64,000 nt of DNA from Candidatus Sodalis pierantonius str. SOPE (GTDB taxonomy: Bacteria; Pseudomonadota; Gammaproteobacteria; Enterobacterales; Enterobacteriaceae): assembly GCF_000517405.1 (NCBI RefSeq), contig NZ_CP006568.1, forward strand, positions 3,286,001 through 3,350,000. Reading direction: 5' to 3'. The notes under the pieces are model-generated. The model was not told the origin of the DNA, ran no database searches, and worked only from the letters and a program-made list of their open reading frames with translations. Shown here one piece after another: positions 17,685 through 26,616 of this stretch (position 1 is its first letter; every line of letters begins with the position of its first letter). The position numbers and the translations under genes are program-made.

Positions 17685-18022
17685 CCCACGGCGGACTGAT
17701 ATTCCATCCAGAGCAGCTGCTTGGTCATGCCCTTGCGGTTTAACTCGGTATCGATATCAAGCCAGCTGGGTAAGGTATTGATAACTTTTCCGGATTTGCC
17801 GGGATAGAGCGGGCGGTCGAGGTCGACGGGGGACAGTTCCGCCGGCAATGGCCAGACCAGGTTAGCTACCGTGAATCGGCCGAGGATATCGTGCACGGTA
17901 GTACAGCCTATGCCGAGCGCTGCTGCGATAGTGCGATTCGAGAGACGCTGCTCGAATTTCATACGTAAGACATTAATATAGATGCACATTTCCGTTCTCG
18001 CTTTCTTCTTTTTACGTGCCAT
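17685..18022 (-). pseudogene. istA: istA fragment of the IS21-type remnant
   Basis: The N-terminal about 112 codons of IstA (ATG 18022; MARKKKKARTEMCIYINVLR) with the helix-turn-helix part (NRTIAAALGIGCTTVHDILG), ending at the IS256 border. It is nearly identical to the start of the full istA at 45132-46682 with a few substitutions. It lacks the DDE integrase core. Confidence 0.88.
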
Positions 18023-18301
18023 GCCATGCCCCCCGAAAGCTAAAAGTCTCCAGAGTATGACGGAACAGAAGATGAGCGATCGGACAGAATCGGAATCGCT
18101 GATCGGGCGACCAGAATCAGTGATCGGATGAAATCAGAATTAGTGATCAGGTGAAATCGGAATCAGTGATCGGATGTGACCGGAACCAGCATCGGGTAAT
18201 GAACACGTCATGGTCGTTTCTAATTATTGATTGCCGTACGATCATTTTCTTCATAAGCTAACCAATTATCAAGAACGCACCTAAAAGTAAGTAACCTACC
18301 T

Positions 18302-18652
18302 ATGAGAAAGGTCTATACACCGGCGACCGCGGCCAATGGGGTGGAACACGTGCTTAAGCTGTTGGAGGGGAGATGGAAACTCATCATACTGTTCCACCTG
18401 TTTGACGGGAAAGTGCGGCGGTATTCCGACCTGGAAAAACTGATCCCCGGTATTTCACAGAAGATGCTTGCCCAGCAATTGCGGCAATTGGAAGCGGATG
18501 GCATCGTGGCACGCAAGATTTATCCGCAAGTTCCCCCCAAAGTCGAATACCGACTGACACCCTGGGGCCAGGCATTATGCCCGGCGTTAGACACCCTGCT
18601 TAAATGGGCAGAGCAGAAGGATGATTTCCCTTCGTCGGCGCCCGCCAGGTAA
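18302..18652 (+). CDS. HxlR-family transcriptional regulator
   Basis: A 116-residue winged-helix protein. HxlR features are EHVLKLLEGRWKLIILFHLFDG at residues 16-37, YSDLEKLIPGISQKMLAQQLRQLE (the recognition helix) and the wing KVEYRLTPWGQAL. Such regulators act on divergent oxidoreductase genes; here the SnoaL-like/SDR pair begins 90 bp away on the other strand. The N-terminal cysteine used for aldehyde or thiol sensing in some members is absent. The gene is intact although its presumed targets are destroyed. Confidence 0.85.
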   Translation: MRKVYTPATAANGVEHVLKLLEGRWKLIILFHLFDGKVRRYSDLEKLIPGISQKMLAQQLRQLEADGIVARKIYPQVPPKVEYRLTPWGQALCPALDTLLKWAEQKDDFPSSAPAR

Positions 18653-19142
18653 AACGCTACCAAAGTTCGCCAGCGAATCGGGGCCAAAACGTCAACAGCC
18701 GCAGAGCGAAACATCAGGGTAACAGCGAGGCGTGAAAACCATTGGCTACGCCGCGGCCCCCTTGCCGCTGCGGCGAAATCACCGCCCAGCGCGTTGTCGT
18801 GTCCGCAAAAAGATGAGCACAACGGTCGTCCTTGCTGCGGGATAACAAGGGCAAAAACAGGGACGCTGCGCTACGGGCCCGCGCCGGTGGGCGTCAAGTA
18901 AACCACTTAACGGTGGTGAAATACCGGGTCATAACGAGAGTCTTCACATTTTGCCCAGAGGCTACGGCGGTTAATGCCCAAGACCCGGCGCGGGTGAAAC
19001 GGTTAACCTGTTAAGCCAGCGGCGACACGACGCTTAATATGTTACCGCATGCGGTGAAGCCGTACCGTTTCAATTACGCGCTGTAATGGAAAGAGCGCTA
19101 ACGGAACATGCCCGAAGGGAAAACACTCCTATTGCGGCGCAG
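18653..19142. other. Gene-free stretch, about 490 bp
   Basis: G+C-rich sequence without coding signal, RNA gene or repeat that I can recognise. It lies between the HxlR gene and the convergent cupin gene and may be decayed coding DNA. Confidence 0.4.
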
Positions 19143-19586
19143 TTATCCGGCCGGTTTCGATAAAGGTAGCCCGTTCTGCCCCGCATAGAACACCACGAGG
19201 GTGACGCCTTCTTTGCCGGTGTAACCGCGATGCGCGCTGTCGACCATCTCTGACACCACTTCTCCGGCCTTAAGCGTGCGTTTTTCGCCATTCGCTTTTT
19301 TTTCAACGGTCAAAGCCCCTTTTAGCACATAGGTTGCATTGGGGATTGGGTGTTCATGCCAGGGGAGACTGGTATTGAGCGCCACGGTAATTTTGAGAAC
19401 GGAAAGTTGCGGTGTGCCTTTAGGGTATGCCTGGTATGCAACCCCATCCCAAGACTTTTCCGTCTCAAGCAGTTTTTCGACGTTAATACCCCCATCCTTA
19501 TTGCTTTCATGTGCCTGGATTAAAAAAGGGAAGATGAGAAAAGTAGAGCATATACAAATAGATAAAGTACGATTGACGAGTCGCAT
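19143..19586 (-). CDS. Secreted cupin-domain protein
   Basis: A 147-residue protein with an N-terminal signal peptide (MRLVNRTLSICICSTFLIFP, cleavage likely after IQA-H) and one cupin_2 barrel. The metal-site motifs are partial: PWHEHPIPNATYVLKG has the His-x-His and a Glu-equivalent position is Thr/Val, while the second motif is DSAHRGY. Function unknown; periplasmic cupins of this type are annotated as putative sugar- or metal-binding. The start at ATG 19586 has AAAGGAT at the right distance and gives the signal peptide; a longer frame upstream has no such site. No operon partner. Confidence 0.78.
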   Translation of the reverse strand: MRLVNRTLSICICSTFLIFPFLIQAHESNKDGGINVEKLLETEKSWDGVAYQAYPKGTPQLSVLKITVALNTSLPWHEHPIPNATYVLKGALTVEKKANGEKRTLKAGEVVSEMVDSAHRGYTGKEGVTLVVFYAGQNGLPLSKPAG

Positions 19587-19924
19587 ACGAGATCCTTTGT
19601 CTATTTCGGCCGGTGGGTGGTCAAAAACCATACCATCTCCATCACTACAGGGGAAGACAGGTGTGGGGGCCTGCCCGCCCCTCCTTCTGAGTGGCAACAC
19701 CGCCTACGGGGCCTCAAAGAGAGGGGACATGAAATGCGGACGAGATCATTGAAGGCTGCAAGTGCATTCTCATACCGCACCCCATCATTAACGCTGCATT
19801 GTCGCCCTATTGTCACTCGGCCTGGGCAACAGCTGGCGTTCTTTAGCGCACAATCGATGAGGTTAAGCGGTCGATGTCCCCTTCGCCACCGCGGCCTGCG
19901 GTAAGATCTACATAATGACGATAC
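19587..19924. other. Gene-free stretch between cupin and GST-like genes
   Basis: About 340 bp with no recognisable gene. The first 30 bp hold the ribosome site of the cupin gene. No terminator or repeat is evident. Confidence 0.4.
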
Positions 19925-20869
19925 CTATGACATCACGGCGCCAACATCCGCTCGCGCGATCTGTCCTAGGGTTCTCGGCATGTGCAGCATTATCGGCCCG
20001 AGGGTTGCATCATCCCTGAGAATAGCAACGCGATAAGGGGAAATGTGCATTAGCGTGCCATATAATACGGGCGTGTTATTATCGTAATATTTCACGCTGA
20101 CCCTATCGCCCGGTGCGGGCTCATGAGGCAGCAAGTGAGATGATGTTTCCACGGCGTAACGGGGCGTTGCCGCTTTGGCGATAGCAAGGGTTTTTGCAGC
20201 GGAAATTTCTCTACGCTCTCCTTGGCCGATTAGGCGCATACGCGTTGCCCACGTCTTGATAATCGGAAAAGCATTCATTAGCGCGGCGGTTTTACCCTTG
20301 CCGCAATACATGTACTCAATCAATCCATAGAAAGCGGCATCGATGATATCCGGCGCATTGCCGGTTAAGAATGGGCGCCCGTCTGCGAGCTGAGCCGCCA
20401 ACAACACTAGGTGCAGCCGCAACTTTTCCGCGTTCGCCGGCCACGCGCGCGCCATCGCGTCAACATCGAAGTCCATACTAAGTAGCGCGGAACGGTCTGC
20501 GCGGTATTCCGGCGTAGAATCCCGATCGCCGCCGTAAAGCAAATGGGCAATCAGCATCAAGATAGCGTCAGGCCAGGGTGCGAAGCCGAGACCCACTCCT
20601 GGCCCGCTGCCGCCAAATACGGTTGGTGTGGGAAAGCGTCGTTCTACTTCGTGGATAATGAGATTGCTGTCAAAGAAGAGATCGGCGCCAATCTGAAGTA
20701 TAGGTATACGACGATAACCGCCGGTCAGCGTGATCAAATCGTCTTTAGGCATAAGGCCTGGCTGATTGCAGGCATACCATCGAATTTGCTTCAGGCCGAG
20801 GATGACCCGGACTTTAGCGGAATAAGGCGATATCGCGTAATGATGCAGAATGATTTTAGTTTCGTTCAT
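19925..20869 (-). CDS. Glutathione S-transferase-like protein with C-terminal extension
   Basis: A 314-residue protein. Residues 1-80 form a thioredoxin-like GST N-terminal domain (HHYAISPYSAKVRVILGLK, then GGYRRIPILQIGADLFFDS with the cis-Pro and Asp-Ser glutathione site). A helical C-terminal domain follows (FLTGNAPDIIDAAFYGLIEYMY), then about 75 further residues (HEPAPGDRVSVKYYD onward) that look like a small beta module. I chose ATG 20869, which overlaps the end of the upstream GST pseudogene (ATGA). Substrate unknown. It looks intact while its tandem relative is broken. Confidence 0.78.
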   Translation of the reverse strand: MNETKIILHHYAISPYSAKVRVILGLKQIRWYACNQPGLMPKDDLITLTGGYRRIPILQIGADLFFDSNLIIHEVERRFPTPTVFGGSGPGVGLGFAPWPDAILMLIAHLLYGGDRDSTPEYRADRSALLSMDFDVDAMARAWPANAEKLRLHLVLLAAQLADGRPFLTGNAPDIIDAAFYGLIEYMYCGKGKTAALMNAFPIIKTWATRMRLIGQGERREISAAKTLAIAKAATPRYAVETSSHLLPHEPAPGDRVSVKYYDNNTPVLYGTLMHISPYRVAILRDDATLGPIMLHMPRTLGQIARADVGAVMS

Positions 20870-21676
20870 TCCTTCATCTCCGGCGCAAACGCTATAAGAT
20901 CCGTGAAGCGGATAGTGTTTTTTTGCAAGCCGTCCAAAACCACCGCCCAACCGCCGGTACGCAACATCCATTCAAGACGATGATCGCGATACTCACGCTT
21001 AAATGCGCCGACGGCCAATGCGGCTACCGCTTCCGGCATCTCGCGATGGTAAGCGTGCGCTTCCGCCAAGGTCATCTTCACGGAAGGCCTCAACTGGGCG
21101 CGCGCTAGCCAGTCCGCTATCGCCGACCCTGCTTGGGGTGACACGCCGAACCTTGCGGTGGTCGCCGCAAAAGGAATGGCGCAAAGATCCGCCCAGCCAA
21201 AGCCATCGCCGGATAGCCATTCGGCACGTCCCAATTACCGCTCAAGCCAGCGATACATAATGGAGGCATCGTGTTCACCCGCTGCCCGTAATGTCGCCCG
21301 TAGCGCCTTATCGCCGCGATGGAAATAATACAGTTCGCCAAGTCCCCAATTAATCGCTTCCCATTGTGCATCGCAAATATCCTCAATCATACGCGTCCGC
21401 GCGCGCTAACGGTTCGGCGGGCATCAGAGTGGGCGTTGGAAATTTCTCCTCCAGATACTCGAGGATTATTGTCGAATCGAAGATATTCTCCCCGTCTACC
21501 TTAATAACCGGGATTTCCCGCCGCGGGTTGAGGCGCCTGAGTTCCGGGTCATCAGCGCCCGAGCCCATGCCCTCCACAAGGGTTGACGTGAAAGGAATAT
21601 TTTTTTCACGTAATAAAAGGCGTACTTTTTGGGCATAAGGAGAGCTCGGATGCTCGAATAACGTGATCGCATTCAT
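20866..21676 (-). pseudogene. Tandem glutathione S-transferase-like gene, frameshift plus ochre codon
   Basis: Begins MNAITLFEHPSSPYAQKVRLL (ATG 21676), with the GST motifs RREIPVIKVDGENIFDSTIIL. Near 21385 the frame shifts, and the C-terminal domain continues in another frame as MIEDICDAQWEAINWGLGEL to YRWLER, where TAA at 21235-21237 interrupts it (CAA to TAA probable), then LGRAEWLSGDGFGWADLCAIP to the end. The stop overlaps the start of the next GST gene. Two such genes in a coupled pair suggest a shared detoxification substrate, perhaps with the MFS pump downstream. Confidence 0.82.
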
Positions 21677-22074
21677 GATGGGGCTTTCCTCGTGAGTTCT
21701 GCTTAATGGGAAACGGGTAGAGGAAGGCGGATTATAAGGGAGCCTTGCTCTGTGCCTCGCCCCTTATGCACTCTCCACCCTCGATATCACACGACGTCTG
21801 GCATCGTAACCAAAGGAGAACGAAGCGTCTTACAGGATTGATTGCGTTAAGTGTACAATCGGCTCTTTTGGGTGATGTCGCGGCCGTGGTGTCAGTCCGT
21901 TGGAATATGCCGAGAGAAGTGGGCGCGTTGGATGAAAACCCTGTTGAGCGTACAGCCGATGGGCCTCGCCGTCGGCGATGACAGTGACATAGGTTTTTGG
22001 CCGGCATCCGCGAGCGCAGCCGGTTATCCCTAATTCGCGGCCATCCTCTCGGCCTTTGCAGCCGGCAACACCTT
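21677..22074. other. Gene-free stretch between GST and MFS genes
   Basis: About 400 bp. A plus-strand frame around 21920-22031 has weak coding character but no recognisable family, so I do not call it. Probably decayed sequence plus the promoter of the GST pair. Confidence 0.35.
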
Positions 22075-23642
22075 CTACCGCGGCGGCGGCGCGCTAGGCC
22101 TCGTCCCGCGAAGCAGGTACCACGCTAGAATACTTGTCACCATCGCCGTCACGGCGGCGGCGGTGAAAGCCGCGGTGAAGCCTGATGCTACGCTTGCGCG
22201 CACCGCGTGCCCAAGCACCATCCGTATCGCCAGGGGCAGATCGGACAATGCGCCAGCGGCGTCCCCGCCGACGATACGGAGATTGACCGCATGCCAATCG
22301 GCACTATCGGCAGAAACGACCTGCGTGCCCAACCGCCGCAAACCGTTCTCCGCGGCGGCGGTCAAGATAGCGCCGATGCCGGTCAGGCCCACCGTCAGGC
22401 CAATAAAACGCGTTGTCCCGGCGATACCCGATGCCATACCCGCGCGGTCTGGCGGTACAGCGCTCACCTGGGCTTTCGTCGTTTCGCTATTGAGTACCCC
22501 CGTCGCCAGCCCCACGATCGCCATGCCGACCATCATTGCCCAATATCTGGCCTCGGCGCAGACCGCCACGGCGAGAACGGCATCGCCAACGGCGACCATC
22601 GCCAGTCCAATTGTGAGCAGCGCGCGGCCCGAGAGCCGCGCGGCCAACGCCGCACCGAGGGACGGCCCCACCAACAGCGGCAATGCGAAGGAGATCATGG
22701 CCACACCGGCCTGTGCCGCGGACTGATCGAACGCATCCTGCAAATATACAGGTAAAATCGTCATCATAAGCTGGCAGGCAGCGGCATAGCCCAGCATGGC
22801 CGCCGCGGCGCCGATGACAGCAGGCGCTTTAAATAAGGTCAAATCGATCATAGGACGGGGATGCCGCCGCTCGGCGAACACAAAAATCACCAAAAGCGCC
22901 ACGCCGATCGCCAACTTGATCAGGGTCTGGGGGCTCCCCCAACCGACCCGATTAGCTTCGATAAGCGGCCATACCAAGGTTGACAGACCCGCACCGAAGA
23001 ACAGGATCCCCACCACGTCCAGGCGCGCCGCCTGCGGATCGCGCGATTCGCTTACCGAGCCAAAACCCACCGCCATTAGTGCGAAGCCGATCGGCACGTT
23101 GATATAAAAACCCCATCGCCAACCGAGATGGGTGGTGATAAGCCCGCCCAGGATTGCCCCCAAGACCGGCGCGACCCCCATCACGGTGGCCCAGATAGCG
23201 TACGATACTGCGGTGCAAAACCGTGGGCAATGACGGCTAAGGAGGCGGTCAATTGCATTGCGCCCCCTACCGCCTGTAGCGCCCGGGCCAGGTTCAATAC
23301 CAGAAGGTTGGGTGCCAGACCACACAGTAGCGAGGCCATCGCAAACAGCACCAAACCCAGGTAGAGCACCCGACGCCGACCAAGCCTGTCGGCCAAGGCG
23401 CCGGCGGGCATCAGCAGTCCAGCAAAAGGCAACAAATAGGCGATTATCACCCATTCCTCATCCGTGAATTCACTGTGTAAATCCCGGGCAATTGCCGGCA
23501 GAGACACCGCGACGATGTTAGTGTCTAGCATCGTCATGAAGGGAGCGCCGGCACAGCACAGCAGCATCGCTAACTTGCGCCCGGACAGCCAGCGCGACGA
23601 TTCAGACCGCGCGCCCGATCGCGTGCTTTCGGCTTGGGACAT
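22075..23642 (-). pseudogene. MFS multidrug efflux transporter (DHA2/EmrB type), frameshifted
   Basis: A 14-helix drug:H+ antiporter of about 520 codons. The first part (ATG 23642) has the family motifs FMTMLDTNIVAVSLPAIA and LADRLGRRRVLYLGL to FAPQYR; near 23200 the frame changes and the sequence continues YAIWATVMGVAPVLGAILGG, the conserved motif C region, to the end at 22075. One indel explains it. The AraC-type gene at 24647 reads the same way 200 bp upstream and may have regulated it. The truncated 150-residue product would hold only four helices. Confidence 0.87.
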
Positions 23643-23840
23643 GATTCACTCCCCCCTTATCTTGGATAATGGGGTAACCTTAATCCCGCAACATGACTGA
23701 CATCGTGCAGAACCGGCGGCTTTACATGTACGATCCGCTATATTTCTCGCTCGGCAGGCGCAAAAAGCGCTCGCTGAATGGCCACATGGCGCAGGCTAAC
23801 CCTCTCCGACAGGTCCGTTGCGAGCGCGCAAATGCCGAGC

Positions 23841-24647
23841 CTAAAGACTCCCTTCCTCTTCTATCTTGCGGCGGAAAGCCGCCGGCGTTATGCCAAACTG
23901 GCTTTTGAACTGACGATGAAAGTGGCTGAGATTGGAAAATCCGCTTTCCAGCGCCACTCTAATGACGGGGTGCTCCGTGGTAGCCAGCGCGATGGCCGCT
24001 TTTTGCACGCGACGGGCGTTGCAATAGTCCACCAGGCTTTTCCCCGTATGCCCGCGAAATTCACGGGTCAATAAACTTCTTGAGATGCCGAAGCGATTTG
24101 AGACCTGTTCGAGAGTGATCTCTTCGGTGAGGTTACTTTCGATCCAGGACAGGATTGCCATGATCTTGGTTTTATGGCGAAGATACGGATGTCCGGTGGT
24201 GACATGTTGTTCTTTGGCGTGCAGGGTGAGCAGCAAGCCAACGATGCCCCATTGCATGCGTTGTCCCCAAACATCGTCGTTACCAAAACCGTCGAGGATA
24301 GCGTCGCCCAAATGATGCAGCCAACGTTCTTGCCCATCGTGATCGGCAATGCTCACACCGGAACGTACGAGCCCGTCTAACATGGTGATGTGCAGCGGTG
24401 AAAGAAATTGGGGGAGGTCTTTAGGTGGAAAGCATACAATTTTTAATCGGCCGATTTCACCAGGCCCAACCACAAACCGATGAAGTGTACCGGGTGGAAT
24501 AAGGAGGGTTCGCGCCGGGGCAAAAGTCACTTCCTGCCCTTGCGTCAGCATCCGCCCGTTATCGCCGCGGCACAGGACAAGCTGGAACATGCCATGGTCA
24601 TGCCAAGCGGACGGCTCCGCTATTTCACTGTTAAAGCTCCACAGCAT
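23841..24647 (-). CDS. AraC-family transcriptional regulator
   Basis: A 268-residue protein with an N-terminal cupin-like ligand domain (HDHGMFQLVLCRGDNGR, LIPPGTLHRF) and a C-terminal pair of AraC HTH motifs (ITLEQVSNRFGISRSLLTREFR at about 175-196 and VIRVALESGFSNLSHFHRQFK at about 228-248), ending FGITPAAFRR. It belongs to the cupin/AraC group that often controls adjacent efflux pumps; the DHA2 pump pseudogene lies just downstream on the same strand. No lesion is visible. Confidence 0.87.
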   Translation of the reverse strand: MLWSFNSEIAEPSAWHDHGMFQLVLCRGDNGRMLTQGQEVTFAPARTLLIPPGTLHRFVVGPGEIGRLKIVCFPPKDLPQFLSPLHITMLDGLVRSGVSIADHDGQERWLHHLGDAILDGFGNDDVWGQRMQWGIVGLLLTLHAKEQHVTTGHPYLRHKTKIMAILSWIESNLTEEITLEQVSNRFGISRSLLTREFRGHTGKSLVDYCNARRVQKAAIALATTEHPVIRVALESGFSNLSHFHRQFKSQFGITPAAFRRKIEEEGSL

Positions 24648-24791
24648 ATTCTACCCAATCGTATAGTCGGGAAAAAAGGTGATATAACTATAATGGAGCA
24701 AAGGAGTTTTTTCTATCTTGTAACAAGTACCGCGTAGCCGATATGCTATTATCTGTTGGAGAGCACATAGACCTCACGCGCATCCCCCGCA

Positions 24792-24824
24792 TTGGGAAAG
24801 GCGCATTAGAATGCGCTTTCCCAA
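24792..24824. repeat. Long hairpin between the AraC gene and guaA
   Basis: TTGGGAAAG-GCGCAT pairs with ATGCGC-TTTCCCAA around a TAGA loop, with one bulged G: about 14 base pairs. It lies between the start of the AraC gene and the end of guaA. A run of T on either strand is missing, so it is not a standard terminator, though it could block guaA read-through. Confidence 0.6.
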
Positions 24825-24924
24825 ACTGGCCGCTACCCGCAACTTAGAAAGCGAACGACAGGGTGCCAGGCGTCTATCGCTAAACTACTTTGCAAGTTAA
24901 CGGTAGTTTCTGAACAATCTCGGC

Positions 24925-26502
24925 TCACTCCCACTCTATCGTCACCGGCGGTTTGCCTGAAATGTCATACACTACCCGAGATATGCCGTCGATCTCATTG
25001 ATGATGCGGTTGGAAACGCGCCCCAGGAATTCGTACGGCAGATGCGCCCAATGGGCGGTCATAAAGTCGATGGTTTCCACCGCGCGCAGCGACACCACCC
25101 AGTCGTACTTGCGGCTGTCGCCCATCACGCCGACGGAGCGCACGGGCAAAAAGACCGTGAAGGCCTGGCTGACTTTGTTGTACAGATCCGCCTTATGCAG
25201 CTCTTCGATAAAGATCGCGTCGGCACGGCGCAGCAGATCGCAATACTCTTTCTTCACCTCGCCCAGCACCCGCACGCCCAAACCCGGGCCGGGAAACGGA
25301 TGGCGATAAAGCATATCGTAAGGCAGGCCGAGTTCCAAGCCTATCTTGCGCACTTCATCCTTGAACAGCTCTTTCAACGGTTCCACCAAGCCCATTTTCA
25401 TCTCTTTCGGCAGGCCGCCGACATTATGGTGCGACTTGATGACGTGCGCCTTACCGGAGGCGGAGGCGGCGGATTCGATAACATCGGGGTAAATGGTGCC
25501 CTGCGCCAGCCATTTTACATCGGTGAGGCTCAGCGCCTGTTCGTCAAACACCTCAACAAACACTCGGCCGATAGTTTTGCGTTTAGTTTCTGGATCGTCG
25601 ATGCCGGCCAGCGCGGAGAGGAAGCGGTCTTCCGCCGGCACATGGATAATGTTCAGGCCGTAGTGATCGCCGAACATGTCCATCACCTGACTGGCTTCAT
25701 TGAGGCGCAGCAGGCCGTTATCGACGAACACGCAGGTCAATCGATCGCCGATGGCCCGATGCAACAGCATCGCGGTCACCGAGGAGTCCACGCCGCCGGA
25801 TAAGCCGAGGATAACCCGATCGTCGCCGACCTGCTCGCGAATGCGCGTCACCGCATCTTCGATAATTTTGGCCGGCGTCCACAGCTGGTCGCATTGGCAA
25901 ATATCGAGCACGAAGCGCTCCAGCATGCGCTGTCCCTGGCGAGTATGGGTGACTTCGGGGTGGAATTGCACGCCGTAAAAGCGTTTTTCTTCATTGGCCA
26001 TAATGGCGAACGGGCAGGTTTCGGTGCTGGCGACGGTGACAAAATCCGCCGGAATGGCGGTAACCTTGTCACCATGGCTCATCCAAACATCCAGCAGCGG
26101 CGCGCCGCCGGTGCCGATGTCGTCCTGGATGTCGCGCACCAGCAAACTGTCGGTCAACACTTCTACCTGGGCATAACCAAATTCGCGCTGGGAAGAGCCC
26201 TGCACTTTACCGCCGAGCTGCATCGCCATGGTTTGCATGCCGTAGCAAACGCCCAGCACCGGCACGCCCGCTTGAAACACATAGTCCGGCGCGCGCGGGC
26301 TGTCTTGCTCGGTGGTGCTTTTCGGGCCGCCGGAAAGGATAATACCGCTGGGATGGAATTCGCGTATTTGCGCTTCGGTTACATCCCATGCCCAAAGTTC
26401 GCAATAGACGCCAAGCTCACGTACCCGGCGGGCCACCAGTTGGGTATATTGCGAACCGAAGTCCAGAATCAGAATGCGGTGTTTATGGATATTTTCTGTC
26501 AT
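24925..26502 (-). CDS. guaA: GMP synthase (glutamine-hydrolysing)
   Basis: 525 residues, equal to E. coli GuaA. It converts XMP to GMP with ATP and glutamine. The class-I glutaminase domain (1-205) shows the nucleophile in GVCYGMQTM and the His/Glu pair in GVQFHPEVTH; the ATP-pyrophosphatase domain has the P-loop GLSGGVDSSVTAML; the C-terminal dimerisation domain ends with the conserved PPVTIEWE. It follows guaB by about 114 bp in the same direction, the usual guaBA operon. Intact. Confidence 0.97.
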   Translation of the reverse strand: MTENIHKHRILILDFGSQYTQLVARRVRELGVYCELWAWDVTEAQIREFHPSGIILSGGPKSTTEQDSPRAPDYVFQAGVPVLGVCYGMQTMAMQLGGKVQGSSQREFGYAQVEVLTDSLLVRDIQDDIGTGGAPLLDVWMSHGDKVTAIPADFVTVASTETCPFAIMANEEKRFYGVQFHPEVTHTRQGQRMLERFVLDICQCDQLWTPAKIIEDAVTRIREQVGDDRVILGLSGGVDSSVTAMLLHRAIGDRLTCVFVDNGLLRLNEASQVMDMFGDHYGLNIIHVPAEDRFLSALAGIDDPETKRKTIGRVFVEVFDEQALSLTDVKWLAQGTIYPDVIESAASASGKAHVIKSHHNVGGLPKEMKMGLVEPLKELFKDEVRKIGLELGLPYDMLYRHPFPGPGLGVRVLGEVKKEYCDLLRRADAIFIEELHKADLYNKVSQAFTVFLPVRSVGVMGDSRKYDWVVSLRAVETIDFMTAHWAHLPYEFLGRVSNRIINEIDGISRVVYDISGKPPVTIEWE

Positions 26503-26616
26503 TGATGGCGTATTCCGAGAGCGTATAGCAAAAAAGGGTCACTGCCCGGCCGGGAAAGTACCGAGCAGAATAGCGTCGGGCCGCCGAGCTGGCACGGCTC
26601 GCGCCGGAGAAATTCG

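Larger units (their letters stand above)
16358..18191 (-). mobile_element. IS21-type element remnant with 5-bp target duplication, mostly replaced by an IS256-type element
   Basis: Left end TGCAGATTCCGA (16358-16369) and right part 17685-18191 match the two ends of the complete IS21-type element at 44251-46850. TCGGG flanks both ends (16353-16357 and 18192-18196), a true 5-bp target duplication. Between them about 2.1 kb of the IS21 element (corresponding to 44263-46344) is missing and an IS256-type element (16370-17684) sits in its place. The simplest history is IS21 insertion, IS256 insertion into it, then deletion from the IS256 end toward the IS21 left end. Confidence 0.85.
16124..18211 (-). 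pseudogene. SnoaL-like (NTF2-fold) protein gene, interrupted by an IS21-type remnant
   Basis: The coding sequence begins at ATG 18211 (MTCSLP), stops at 18197/18192 at the insertion and resumes at 16357 as EAFKTSFTVNNDAEIARLTACF and DERQAYQGRDAISSWR. Joining the two parts across the 5-bp TCGGG duplication gives a continuous frame, MTCSLPEAFKTSFTVNND, which proves the insertion point. The domain is an NTF2-like fold of small isomerases/cyclases or stress proteins. The C-terminal part is short: after about 75 residues it runs directly into the SDR start, so part has also been deleted. It is divergent from the HxlR gene, its likely regulator. Confidence 0.75.

Noticed and set aside
21851..22033. 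Short plus-strand frame before the MFS pseudogene
   Set aside because: No ribosome site and no recognisable pattern; probably chance or a decayed fragment.
24792..24824. Hairpin as guaA or AraC terminator
   Set aside because: The stem is good but no T-run follows on either strand and it lies in the wrong place to end the AraC gene; listed only as a repeat.
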